Shown piece by piece: positions 26,500 through 34,752 of a stretch of 35,690 bases of DNA (positions within the stretch are counted from its first letter, which is position 1; each line of letters begins with the position of its first letter). Where the stretch lies: contig CAJMSX010000039.1 of assembly GCA_905216195.1 (NCBI GenBank), forward strand, positions 1 through 35,690, written 5' to 3'. Under the pieces are notes generated by a model that saw nothing but the letters and a program-made list of their open reading frames with translations, was not told the DNA's origin and did no database searches. The stretch comes from an uncultured bacterium (GTDB lineage: Bacteria > Bacteroidota > Bacteroidia > Bacteroidales > Marinifilaceae). A program made the position numbers and the translations under genes.

Positions 26500-27708
26500 T
26501 TAATTTCCGCTTTTCTTTTTCTGTCCCGGCGGCTTAGGCATAAAAGGACTGGTTTCCGTCTCTCCGGCAGCCCCCTTCCCTTGTATTCCCTGACCGGTCT
26601 GTACCATTTCGGTTACGACCTCTTCTCCTTCCTGCAAACCTCCGGTTATCTCTATCAGGGAAGTGGTAGAAGTCCCCGTTTTGATAATCTTTTCCTGTAA
26701 GTTGTGTCCGTTCTTTACCCAAACCGTCTTCTGTAAGGCCGGATTATCTATTTGAACCGGATAGACGGCGTAGCCTCCGGCAGAAGCCATTTCCGCCTCC
26801 GGCACAAATTTGATGGCTTTAGACGGTATCGTCAACACTCCGTTTTTCTCCAGCGTATAAATCGCCACCGTGGCCGTAAGACCGGGTTTTAACTTCAAAT
26901 CCGGATTGGGAGCGCTGATGACCACCTCGTAAGTCACCACATTCGATTCCACGGTAGCCTCCAGGCGCACTTGAGTTACTTTGCCTTCAAATAAATCGTT
27001 CGGATAAGCATCTACCGAAAAAGTCACCCGTTGCCCCTCTGCCACCTGTCCGATATCCGCTTCGTCTACATCAGCCACCACCTGCATTTCCGTAAGGTCC
27101 TTGGCAATAGTAAACAAAGTAGGGGTTTCAAACCCGGCCGCTACCGTTTGCCCCTCTTCCACCTCGCGGCTGACCACTACCCCATCTATAGGACTGGTAA
27201 TGACAGCATACCCCAAATTCCTCCTCACTTTTACAATAGCCGATTGGGCTTTATCATAACTGCTTTTCGCCTTTTCATAATTATACAAAGACAATTCATA
27301 ATCACTGTCACTGATCAGTTTTTTTTCAAATAATACCTTATTCCGGGCATAATTTTTTTGCTGATAACGGTATTCGGCCGCAGCATTCGCCAGTTCCGCT
27401 TCCTGGGATTCCAATTCGGCCTGGAGAGTGACTTTATCCATTTCCGCTAGTAATTGCCCCTTTGTCACCACACTGTTGTAATCCACATAAATTTTATCGA
27501 TAATACCGGATACCTGAGTACCGACTTCCACCTTAGTAACAGGCTCTACAGTTCCGGTAGCGGATACAATATTCGACAAGGAGTTACGGGATACCGGGCT
27601 AACCTCCCAACCGATCTTCCCCCTGGAAGTACCGCTCAGAAAAAAATAGCCGCATAACCCCAACCCAATCACAATCCCCGTGGTCGTCAGAAGTTTTCCT
27701 TTTTTCAT
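26500..27708 (-). CDS. macA: Periplasmic adaptor protein, MacA-like (HlyD family)
   Basis: This adaptor subunit of a tripartite pump has 402 residues and one N-terminal membrane anchor at about 8-25. The biotinyl-lipoyl half-motifs (VGTQVSGIIDKIYVDYNS and VITSPIDGVVVSREVEEGQTV, each shown here in part) flank an alpha-helical hairpin at about 90-165. A beta-barrel and a membrane-proximal domain follow, and the C-terminus is a Gly/Lys/Pro-rich tail. It should bridge the MacB-like permease to TolC. It lies 34 bases after tolC and 44 before the ATPase gene. The layout is typical for MacA of Bacteroidota; the name is by architecture and context. Confidence 0.88.
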   Translation of the reverse strand: MKKGKLLTTTGIVIGLGLCGYFFLSGTSRGKIGWEVSPVSRNSLSNIVSATGTVEPVTKVEVGTQVSGIIDKIYVDYNSVVTKGQLLAEMDKVTLQAELESQEAELANAAAEYRYQQKNYARNKVLFEKKLISDSDYELSLYNYEKAKSSYDKAQSAIVKVRRNLGYAVITSPIDGVVVSREVEEGQTVAAGFETPTLFTIAKDLTEMQVVADVDEADIGQVAEGQRVTFSVDAYPNDLFEGKVTQVRLEATVESNVVTYEVVISAPNPDLKLKPGLTATVAIYTLEKNGVLTIPSKAIKFVPEAEMASAGGYAVYPVQIDNPALQKTVWVKNGHNLQEKIIKTGTSTTSLIEITGGLQEGEEVVTEMVQTGQGIQGKGAAGETETSPFMPKPPGQKKKSGN

Positions 27709-27742
27709 GATGATCTATTTTAATTGATTTTTCTTTATCTTA

Positions 27743-29056
27743 TTACTGGATCACAACCTCTTTTCCTTCATAGAAATTCAACAGTTGCCGGTTCAATACC
27801 GCGGTATATTTTGCCTGGGCCACTTTTAACCGGGCTATCAGCAGGTTATTTTTTTCGGTAAGCATCTCCAGGGTATTTTTCATCCCCAGGGAAAATTGCT
27901 GCTGCACCAATTCAAAAGATTTCTCCACGGCTTTCAGACTTTCCTGAGCCGAACGGAACTGCTCCTGGGCCGAAACGGCATTCTGGTAAACGGTTTCTAT
28001 GGATTTCAACAAATCCTTTTGTACACTTTCATAATTTAACTGCGCATTCTCTACTTCCAATTTCGCCAAATTAACGGCAGTACGGTTGGAACGCCTGCTA
28101 AAAATAGGAACGCTCAACGTCAGCCCGATATTCTCACTCCAGTTATGCTTCAGCTGCGTACCGAATCCTCCGTTGCCGGAAACATGAGTAGAACCGATTC
28201 CGGCACCGAGGCTGAGTGTGGGTAAATACCCCGCCCAGGCTTTGTCCTTCCCGATGCCCGCTACCTGAATATTCAACTGATTATACCTGATCTCGGGCAT
28301 CACACCCAGGGAAGTCAGATAGACATTTTCTTTAGAAGGTAAACCCACCAATACAGCCGCGTCCGGCAAATCCGGAATAAGCAAATCCATCTCTTCATCG
28401 ATTCCCAATTCCAACAATTGTTTCAACTCCAAACGATTATTATCCAAAGTGGTTTGCGCCACCACCAATCCGTATTGATCCGAGGTGTATTCCGATTCCA
28501 GCTGTGCCAAATCGGCCTGAGATAGAGACCCGGCTTCCCACAATTCCTTTCCGCGATCCCGCTGCGCTTTCGATACCTCTACGGTATTTTCATTGATTTT
28601 TACCGTTTCGTAAGCATACAACACCTCTACGAAGGCCTGCATAATAGCCAATTCTATACGGTTTCCGGATTCTTTTACCATCAGTCCTTCCACCTCATTG
28701 TTCAACTCCATTTGCCGGATATTCATTTTTAAAGTTCCCCCCTGATAAAGCGTAACGGAAGAATTCAGGTCATAAGAAGCCGAATAAGCATTTTTATCCG
28801 ATATCTCAGGAAAAGGACGGTTTACATAGGCCTGAGAGGAAGAGAAAGACAAAGAAGGAAGACGCTCCGATCTAGCCTGTCGGGTGTTTTCCAGACTTTG
28901 CTCCAGCGATAATTTTTGCTTTTTTACCTGAATATTATGACTCAATGCATAATCGATGCAAGTTTTCAAATCCCATCGTAAAGGTTTTTCCTGAGCGTTG
29001 GCCTCCCGGCCAAAAAGACTTAGGAAAGCTATCCATAAAATTATTTTGCTTTTCAT
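27743..29056 (-). CDS. TolC family outer membrane efflux protein
   Basis: This outer-membrane channel component has 437 residues counted from the Met at 29056. That start gives a signal peptide (MKSKIILWIAFLSLFGREANAQ), while the longer frame to 29107 overlaps the promoter. The mature part begins with LRWDLKTCIDYALSHNIQVKK, the classical TolC N-terminus, and contains two related helical halves (LEQSLENTRQARSERLPSL and LKSIETVYQNAVSAQEQF). It is the first gene of the efflux operon with a well-formed promoter upstream. The family is secure; the cargo is not known. Confidence 0.9.
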   Translation of the reverse strand: MKSKIILWIAFLSLFGREANAQEKPLRWDLKTCIDYALSHNIQVKKQKLSLEQSLENTRQARSERLPSLSFSSSQAYVNRPFPEISDKNAYSASYDLNSSVTLYQGGTLKMNIRQMELNNEVEGLMVKESGNRIELAIMQAFVEVLYAYETVKINENTVEVSKAQRDRGKELWEAGSLSQADLAQLESEYTSDQYGLVVAQTTLDNNRLELKQLLELGIDEEMDLLIPDLPDAAVLVGLPSKENVYLTSLGVMPEIRYNQLNIQVAGIGKDKAWAGYLPTLSLGAGIGSTHVSGNGGFGTQLKHNWSENIGLTLSVPIFSRRSNRTAVNLAKLEVENAQLNYESVQKDLLKSIETVYQNAVSAQEQFRSAQESLKAVEKSFELVQQQFSLGMKNTLEMLTEKNNLLIARLKVAQAKYTAVLNRQLLNFYEGKEVVIQ

Positions 29057-29076
29057 ATTCTTTTCTTTTATACAAG

Positions 29077-29107
29077 CAAAAATAGAAGAGCTTTCCGTTG
29101 CCCGCAA
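29077..29107 (-). promoter_or_regulatory. Promoter of the tolC-macA-ABC operon
   Basis: Minus strand TTG (29105-29107), 20 bases, then TATTTTTG (29077-29084) is a very good TTG-N20-TAnnTTTG promoter. The predicted start is about 15 bases before the tolC ATG at 29056. The -33 end overlaps the start of the longer alternative tolC frame. Confidence 0.75.
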
Positions 29108-29281
29108 TTGAAATAGACAACCCTCCCGTTTTTATCGACCGGTTTCCCGTTTCGGCCGACGAATGTATCTTCCTTACACCCTGCTTTACAAAGCATAACG
29201 ACCGAGGAATGCTGCAGGATTTCCTTCCTACCGAAACATTTCAAAAGACTTTGCGTTAAATCCGGAATAAAAAAAGGAAAA

Positions 29282-29617
29282 ATGAGCATTCACATCGGAA
29301 GTATTATCCGGGAAGAATTTATAAAAACCGGATGGTCTGTAACATCCTTTGCAGAAAAAATCAAAAAAGACCGGACTATCGTATATCACATTTTCAAACG
29401 AAAAAGTATAGATACCCAATTGTTATTCGATATCTCGACCGTACTTCAAACCGACTTCTTTTCCTATTATTCCCGGCAATTGTCCCCGAACGGATCTTTG
29501 CTACGGCCAGCCCTCCAGGAAAAATCCGATTCCGGGAAGACTTTGAAAAAAGTACTGATCGAAGTAGAACTTAGCGAAGAAGAATTTCAGCGGCTTATCA
29601 CCCGAAAAAAATCTTAA
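29282..29617 (+). CDS. Small XRE-type helix-turn-helix regulator
   Basis: The protein is 111 residues. The N-terminal part has a helix-turn-helix of the Cro/C1 kind: SVTSFAEKIKKDRTIVYHIFKR, seen as SVTSFAEKIKKDR followed by TIVYHIFKR. The rest (DTQLLFDISTVLQTDFFSYYS) matches the remaining helices of the XRE fold. The C-terminal tail is charged (VEVELSEEEFQRLITRKKS-like). Small proteins of this shape are frequent in Bacteroidales and usually act as DNA-binding regulators; target and ligand are unknown. It is divergent from the tolC operon and overlaps the end of the antiporter gene by four bases. It could regulate the efflux genes, but this is only positional. Confidence 0.75.
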   Translation: MSIHIGSIIREEFIKTGWSVTSFAEKIKKDRTIVYHIFKRKSIDTQLLFDISTVLQTDFFSYYSRQLSPNGSLLRPALQEKSDSGKTLKKVLIEVELSEEEFQRLITRKKS

Positions 29618-31875
29618 AGTAATATTTTAGCATGAATCAACTCGTAAATATCGCGATCTTCTCCCACTACCCATACCAGATCGCCTTCTTCAAAAATCGT
29701 ACTAGCTTCGGGATTTCGAATGGAATCTTTTCCTCTTTCCAAACCGACAATCAGGCATTTGTATTTTTCCCTGATGCCGGCTTCCCCTATCGTTTTACCT
29801 TTAAATGAGGAATCTGCATCGATAATAATCTGTTTCAAAGCAACTTCACTCTGAGTAAGATCGGACACTTCCTGCCGGATCGTCTGTATATGCAGATAAT
29901 TACCGAAATTTAAAAGCTGTTCGTCAGTTCCGATGACCTGTAAACGATCTTGCGGGTAAAGACGTTCTTTTCCTCCGGGGATGTTCATACAGAGATTGCC
30001 CCGGAAAATAGCTACCACATGTACGCCGAACCTGGTTTTTAAAGCCAGTTCGGCCAAAGTCTTTCCTACCCATAAAGAATCCGGCGGCATCTCGAAATCG
30101 GCCATATGAAGATCCCTGGAAAGTAAGGTTCCGGCAAAACGGGGCATACTCCGGCCAGCAGGACGAGCCGAAATATCCCGGATATGAAAATTTCTCAAAA
30201 AACGGCGCTCGATCAATATCGATTGTTTCTTCAAATAACGGGAATATATCATGCCGGCTACCGCCATACAAGCTATTCCCAGCAATAATCCGACGGATAT
30301 CCGGAACAAAGCGGAAATTACAAACATCACGAATACCACAGCCAGAACGAAACGAAAAGCGATGAGAGAGACCAAATATCCCCGGTTAAAGCGATTGTCT
30401 TCCCATAAGGTTTCGAACTCAACCGAATGATTTTTTTTTGCCACGATAGCCCTCAAAAACGGAGCCATGGCCAATATAATCAAAACGGCACTCACTATCG
30501 GCCCCCAAATACCGGGAATATGTCTTCGGATGAAAGGGACAAGCAAACTGAACGACAAAATTAACTCCGCTACAATAATTACGGAATAAACCGTCACGAT
30601 CCGGATCAAAGAGGTCAGCAACCGTTTCCAGTTACTCTCCTGATTTACCACCTGAGCCCCTGAAGTATAACGCTCGAGAAACCTTTTCCAGCGGGGCGGC
30701 AAACGACGCTCCAGCACAGGATAAGCGGGTTCGGCCAAACGAATCATATAAGGAGTCAGGAAAGTAGTAATTACCGATACGGCAACCACAATAGGATAAA
30801 GAAAACTACTCGTCACATGCAAACTACGACCCAAAGAAGCGATAATAAAAGCAAACTCGCCGATCTGAGTCAGGCAAAAGCCGCATTGCAGGGCGATTTT
30901 CAAAGGCTGCCCCGCCAATACCACCCCGAAGGTACCCAATATCGATTGCCCGATCAAAATCGTCAGGGTAACAATTAAAATCGGCCAAATATAGGTTACT
31001 ATCATTGCCGGGTCCACCATCATCCCCACCGAAACGAAAAAAATAGCTGCAAAAAGGTCTTTCACCGGTTTTACCAAATGTCCGATCTTCTCCGCTTCTA
31101 TCGTCTCCGCCAATATCGATCCCATCACAAAAGCCCCTAATGCCGAAGAAAAACCCACACTGGTCGCAAGAACTACCATCAAAAGACACAAACCCAAAGA
31201 AACGATCAGCATGGTTTCTTCATTCATCAGCAAACGGGTCCGTTTAAAAAAAGTGGGAATAACATAAATTCCGACCAAAAACCATAACAACAAGAAAAAT
31301 AAAAGTTTCGTGATGCTGAAAATCATTTCGATTCCTTCAAAGTTGTTTTTTACAGCCACGGTAGAAAGTAACACCATCAACACGATGGCTACCAGATCTT
31401 CTATTACCAATATTCCTAAAACCAAACCTGCAAATCGCTGAGTACGTAATCCCAGATCGTCCAAAGCCTTATAAATGATGGAAGTGGAGGACATGGCCAG
31501 CATACCTCCCAGAAAAATACAATCCATTCGTTTCCAACCCATGACAGAACCCAACAAAGTCCCCAGTATAACCATTCCCGTAATAATGGTCATGGCTGCA
31601 ATAATAGCCGGTCCTCCTACTTTCATCAGTTTTTTGAAACTGAAATCCAAGCCCAATGCAAAAAGCAGGAACACCACTCCGATATCCGCCCAGGTTTGTA
31701 CATTCGCCGTATCGATTACCGTCGGCAGAAAAGTGACATGCGGTCCCGCTATAAAACCCGCAACAATATATCCCAATACTAAAGGCTGCTTTAGTTTTTT
31801 GAATAGTAAGGTAATAACGCTGGCAGAGGCCAGTATGAGGGCCAAATCGGATATAAGAGTCGGTAACTGGGACAT
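29614..31875 (-). CDS. CPA2 family cation:proton antiporter with two RCK_C domains
   Basis: This 753-residue KefB/GerN-like monovalent cation:proton antiporter has about twelve membrane helices in its first 390 residues. LVLGYIVAGFIAGPH is the family N-terminal motif, and FLLFALGLDFSFKKL and GGMLAMSSTSIIYK are the core segments. A second membrane block (about 425-545) follows. The cytosolic end has two RCK_C (TrkA-C) modules (about 590-670 and 675-753; LQVIGTDEQLL and VWVVGEDRDIYEL), which bind ligands such as nucleotides or ions to gate transport. No RCK_N nucleotide-binding domain is present. Function: K+ or Na+ exchange for H+. The ion is not known. A candidate promoter is upstream at 31897. 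Confidence 0.88.
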   Translation of the reverse strand: MSQLPTLISDLALILASASVITLLFKKLKQPLVLGYIVAGFIAGPHVTFLPTVIDTANVQTWADIGVVFLLFALGLDFSFKKLMKVGGPAIIAAMTIITGMVILGTLLGSVMGWKRMDCIFLGGMLAMSSTSIIYKALDDLGLRTQRFAGLVLGILVIEDLVAIVLMVLLSTVAVKNNFEGIEMIFSITKLLFFLLLWFLVGIYVIPTFFKRTRLLMNEETMLIVSLGLCLLMVVLATSVGFSSALGAFVMGSILAETIEAEKIGHLVKPVKDLFAAIFFVSVGMMVDPAMIVTYIWPILIVTLTILIGQSILGTFGVVLAGQPLKIALQCGFCLTQIGEFAFIIASLGRSLHVTSSFLYPIVVAVSVITTFLTPYMIRLAEPAYPVLERRLPPRWKRFLERYTSGAQVVNQESNWKRLLTSLIRIVTVYSVIIVAELILSFSLLVPFIRRHIPGIWGPIVSAVLIILAMAPFLRAIVAKKNHSVEFETLWEDNRFNRGYLVSLIAFRFVLAVVFVMFVISALFRISVGLLLGIACMAVAGMIYSRYLKKQSILIERRFLRNFHIRDISARPAGRSMPRFAGTLLSRDLHMADFEMPPDSLWVGKTLAELALKTRFGVHVVAIFRGNLCMNIPGGKERLYPQDRLQVIGTDEQLLNFGNYLHIQTIRQEVSDLTQSEVALKQIIIDADSSFKGKTIGEAGIREKYKCLIVGLERGKDSIRNPEASTIFEEGDLVWVVGEDRDIYELIHAKILL

Positions 31876-31896
31876 TTCACTCCGTTTTTATTCCTG

Positions 31897-31904
31897 CAAA
31901 AGTA
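31897..31904 (-). promoter_or_regulatory. Candidate -7 box of the CPA2 antiporter gene
   Basis: Minus strand TACTTTTG matches TAnnTTTG, 21 bases before the ATG at 31875. The -33 element is weak. Upstream, on the plus strand, TAACTTTC at 31945-31952 is a one-mismatch -7 box that could serve the divergent CPA1 antiporter. Confidence 0.45.
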
Positions 31905-32021
31905 GGTAATTCATTAAAATTCCGTTTCATTTTCTCCTTTTAATTAACTTTCGAAACACAACTTTCTTTAATTTTTCCGCGTTAATTATCCTGCCCGAAA
32001 CGACAAAACAACATTGACACC

Positions 32022-32639
32022 ATGTGGTTTACTACCGGAAACATACTACTCATCGGTTCGACCCTCTTACTCGTAAGTTTGATTGTAGGCCGCACCGGTT
32101 ATAAACTGGGAATCCCGGTTTTACTCCTCTTTCTGGTAGTAGGAATGATCTTCGGCAGCAACGGAATCGGCATACAGTTTCACAATGCCGGAGAAGCCCA
32201 ATTTATAGGTACTTTATCTTTGTGTATCATTCTTTTCGCCGGAGGTATGGATACGAAAATTCACGACATCCGGCCGGTTATCAAACCGGGTATCCTCCTG
32301 GCTACGGTGGGTGTTTTAGCGACTACCCTCATCACGGGTTTATTTATCTTTTGGATTACCCGTACCCTCTATCCCAACGTAACCACGCCCTTTGCCGGCT
32401 GTTTGCTCCTGGCAGCCGTTATGTCCTCTACCGACTCGGCATCCGTTTTCAACATCCTGCGCTCCAAGAATTTGATGCTGAAACAAAACCTTCGTCCTCT
32501 GCTGGAACTGGAAAGCGGAAGTAACGACCCCATGGCGTACATGCTCACGATTCTTCTCCTCCAAATCCTGAAATCCGGAGAAATGCACTGGGGGTATATT
32601 CTCCTCTCTTTTTTATGCAATTCAGCATCGGTATCGTAG
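32022..32639 (+). pseudogene. K+/H+ antiporter (CPA1, NhaP2-like), N-terminal part in frame 1
   Basis: This is the N-terminal 205 residues of a CPA1-type potassium/proton antiporter, ending in a stop that cuts the normal protein. Membrane helices up to the core are present, including the motifs STDSASVFNILRSKNL and LELESGSNDPMAYMLT with the conserved Asn-Asp pair of this family. After YILLSFL the frame runs into CNSASVS-stop, which is not family-like. The natural continuation, FFMQFSIGIVAGYLLGRL, is in the -1 frame at 32615. The junction is T TTT TTA (32609-32615). Joined by a -1 shift the protein is about 500 residues, the normal length. It may be a programmed frameshift, a one-base deletion in a T7 run, or a sequencing error. 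Upstream, a weak -7 box lies at 31945-31952. Confidence 0.75.
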
Positions 32640-32648
32640 CGGGATATC
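32609..32648 (+). promoter_or_regulatory. Possible -1 frameshift site in the antiporter gene
   Basis: The zero frame reads (TC)T TTT TTA, a canonical X XXY YYZ heptamer identical in sequence to the U UUU UUA of retroviral frameshift sites. A small hairpin follows (GGTATC 32630-32635 with GATATC 32643-32648, one G-U pair), 14 bases downstream. The spacing is longer than usual, so a stimulatory role is doubtful. Confidence 0.4.
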
Positions 32649-33523
32649 TGTTGGGACGTCTAGCCGTATACATTATCAATAATGTTTGTTTATCCAATAA
32701 TTCCCTTTATCAGGTAATCTTACTCACTTTCATGTTTTTTACTTTTTCCGTCACCGATCTTTTACAGGGTAACGGTTATTTAGCCGTTTATATGGCAGGG
32801 CTGGTTGTCGGAAACCGCAAAATCGTGTATAAAAAAAATATCGCCAATTTTTTCGACGGCATCGCCTGGCTGTTTCAGATCATCATGTTTCTTTCCCTGG
32901 GGCTCCTGGTTAATCCGAAAGACATTTTACCTATTGCCAATCTGGGGTTACTGATCGGACTCTTCCTCATCTTTTTTGCCCGTCCCCTAGCTGTCTTCCT
33001 GTGTTTGCTTCCCTTTCGTAAAATAACTGTTCAGGGACGTCTCTTCGTATCCTGGATCGGCTTAAAAGGAGCCGTACCTATCATTTTCGCCACGTATCCA
33101 CTATTAGCCGATGTTCCGAAAGCCGGACAGATTTTCAATATTGTTTTTTTCATCACCATTCTCTCTTTGCTTCTGCAGGGTACTACCGTTTCCTGGAGCG
33201 CCCGCCTGCTTCGCCTGGCGCATCCTGCCCCGGAAACGCCTCCGGAATTCGACATGGAATTGGCTGAAAACATCAAGTCCAGCGTAGCGGAAGCCACCGT
33301 TATGCCGGACTTATTGTGGGATGGAGACCGGCTGAAAGATTTACATCTGCCGAAAAATACCCTCGTCATTATGGTTAAACGTTACGAACATTATTTCGTC
33401 CCCAGCGGTACAACTCGTCTTCTCCCCGGAGACAAACTTCTGCTTTTGTCCGATAACGAAGACGAACTTCGGCAAACCCTGGCCAACCTCGGCATTGAAG
33501 AATATACCCTCCGCCGAAATTGA
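32615..33523 (+). pseudogene. K+/H+ antiporter (CPA1, NhaP2-like), C-terminal part in the -1 frame
   Basis: This is the second half of the antiporter, 302 residues from an internal Met that is not expected to be a real start. It contains the remaining membrane helices (YQVILLTFMFFTFSVTDLL, GNGYLAVYMAGLVVGN, WIGLKGAVPIIFATYPLL) and then a cytosolic RCK_C (TrkA-C) domain of about 80 residues (PKNTLVIMVKRYEHYFVPSG, LLPGDKLLLLSDNEDELRQT). It is intact to its stop, with no further frameshift or stop. Strong sequence conservation to the end, with no other decay, suggests that any break is recent or that the two halves are still joined in translation. See the neighbouring N-terminal part for the site. 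Confidence 0.75.
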
Positions 33524-33620
33524 TACTTTTTAATCTCTTCCGGAAAACTCTCTTTTTCAGAATCTTAACACTATCGTCCAGAATAATCCGCTTTCCCTTA
33601 CCATATTTTTTCCAATTTTA

Positions 33621-33651
33621 TTGCTAGTTTCAAATATATCCTATATATTTG
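33621..33651 (+). promoter_or_regulatory. tRNA-Pro promoter
   Basis: TTG (33621-33623), 20 bases, then TATATTTG (33644-33651) is a perfect Bacteroides-type promoter. The predicted start lies a few bases before the tRNA 5' end at 33663. Confidence 0.8.
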
Positions 33652-33662
33652 CATCGCTTTTT

Positions 33663-33736
33663 CGGGATGTAGCTCAGCCAGGTAGAGTCCACGTCTGGGG
33701 GGCGTGTTGTCGCAGGTTCAAATCCTGTCATCCCGA
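33663..33736 (+). tRNA. tRNA-Pro (GGG)
   Basis: The cloverleaf is complete: acceptor stem CGGGATG / CATCCCG with discriminator A; D arm GCTC / GAGT; anticodon stem CACGT / GCGTG with loop CTGGGGG, so anticodon GGG at 33697-33699; T arm with loop TTCAAAT. The CCA end is not encoded. Length is 74 bases. It reads Pro codons CCC and CCT. It is a single gene with its own promoter and terminator and marks the edge of an accessory segment. Confidence 0.95.
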
Positions 33737-33747
33737 CACTGAAAACC

Positions 33748-33780
33748 AAGAGGTTAGACCAAAAGTCTGACCTCTTTTTT
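33748..33780 (+). terminator. tRNA-Pro terminator
   Basis: AAGAGGTTAGAC (33748-33759), a 5-nt loop and GTCTGACCTCTT (33765-33776) form a 12-bp stem with one G-U pair, followed by a T-run to 33780. It starts 12 bases after the tRNA. A second inverted repeat directly follows and shares the T-rich arm. Confidence 0.85.
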
Positions 33781-33811
33781 AGTAGGACGGACATGTCCTA
33801 CTAAAAAGAGG
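33771..33811. repeat. Inverted repeat overlapping the tRNA terminator
   Basis: CCTCTTTTTTAGTAGGAC (33771-33788) and GTCCTACTAAAAAGAGG (33795-33811) are inverted copies with one extra T, separated by 6 bases. On the minus strand this hairpin lies 45 bases after the Bro-N stop and could end that transcript. It cannot form together with the tRNA terminator hairpin. Confidence 0.7.
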
Positions 33812-33855
33812 GAACCACCTACAGCCCCCTCGGTATATTTCTTTATACGATTACA

Positions 33856-34722
33856 CTACTTTGATTCTTCACTATCTAAATCCACCTCTTCCACTTCTCC
33901 ACTTTGTAATCCCAACACATCTTTTGCATTTAGAGGAGTTACAACCTTTTCACCCGTCTTTTCTTCCAGTTCTATCCTTGCATTACGGGCAATCGTTCCA
34001 CCTTGCCGGGCTACCTCTATATGCTCATTGAATGATTCCGGGTTTTGTGCTTCTGATATTTTCTTAGTAGACAACTCGGCAAGCATATTCAACACCAATT
34101 CGGTATTGGTCATGTTGTCCCGTAAGTTCTCTTTCTTCAATCCCTTGAATTGCTTGTATTCCTTAGCCGTCTTTCCTGTCCACGTCTTATAGATAATATC
34201 TGTCAGAGTGGCAAACTGCACACCTTCCTGTAATCCGTGACGTTTCCATTCATCGGTTAAGTCCTTGCGGATTTCTATACTCTTGAGCCGTTGATTGATC
34301 CAATTGTCGGAATATCCCAACCGTTTATAATCCAGCATTGCCTGTTCGATAGACAATTCCGGATCTTGCATTTGGTCTAACCGTTCCTTAGCTACTTGTG
34401 CCATCCACAACTTGAAAGGTTCTGCTTTAGGAGAAGGAATGGATTGTATTAACCGGAATAACTGTTCTGTATCAGCAACGTCTGTCTTATAATACTTACC
34501 GTCTGACGAGGGCAATTTCAGTTGGTTACAATTTGTAACCGACTCATTTCCCTCTTTAACCAGTCTATGTTTTAATACTTTCCAATAATTTCTTGGATTA
34601 GGACTATCCGTCAATACCGCTATCACATCCACAATAGAGAAATACCATTCCTCTCTATCACTGTCCCATACGGTACGGACTTTCTTTTCCTCGAAGATTT
34701 TTATTGCATTCTGTTTTGTCAT
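33856..34722 (-). CDS. Bro-N domain protein (phage antirepressor-like)
   Basis: The protein is 288 residues. The N-terminal ~110 residues form a Bro-N domain (IFEEKKVRTVWDSDREEWYFSIVDVIAVLTDSP, seen in pieces; NYWKVLKHRL; DTEQLFRLIQSIPSPKAEPFKLWMAQVA). This domain is common in phage antirepressors and in mobile elements. The rest is helical and charged, with an acidic tail (EVEEVDLDSEESK). Close relatives are widespread single genes in Bacteroides, usually of unknown purpose. It is encoded just beyond a tRNA-Pro gene, without integrase, phage structural genes or a matching attachment repeat in the window, so its origin in a mobile element is inferred only. A TATATTTG box at 34745-34752 may be its promoter. 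Confidence 0.85.
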   Translation of the reverse strand: MTKQNAIKIFEEKKVRTVWDSDREEWYFSIVDVIAVLTDSPNPRNYWKVLKHRLVKEGNESVTNCNQLKLPSSDGKYYKTDVADTEQLFRLIQSIPSPKAEPFKLWMAQVAKERLDQMQDPELSIEQAMLDYKRLGYSDNWINQRLKSIEIRKDLTDEWKRHGLQEGVQFATLTDIIYKTWTGKTAKEYKQFKGLKKENLRDNMTNTELVLNMLAELSTKKISEAQNPESFNEHIEVARQGGTIARNARIELEEKTGEKVVTPLNAKDVLGLQSGEVEEVDLDSEESK

Positions 34723-34744
34723 ATCATCCGGCTTTTTATTATTA

Positions 34745-34752
34745 CAAATATA
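34745..34752 (-). promoter_or_regulatory. Candidate -7 box of the Bro-N gene
   Basis: Minus strand TATATTTG fits TAnnTTTG, 23 bases before the ATG at 34722. No clear -33 TTG is present at 19-21 bases. Confidence 0.45.

Noticed and set aside
29068..29419. Minus-strand frames of 60-73 codons between tolC and the XRE gene
   Set aside because: They overlap the tolC promoter and the antisense of the XRE gene and do not read like proteins.
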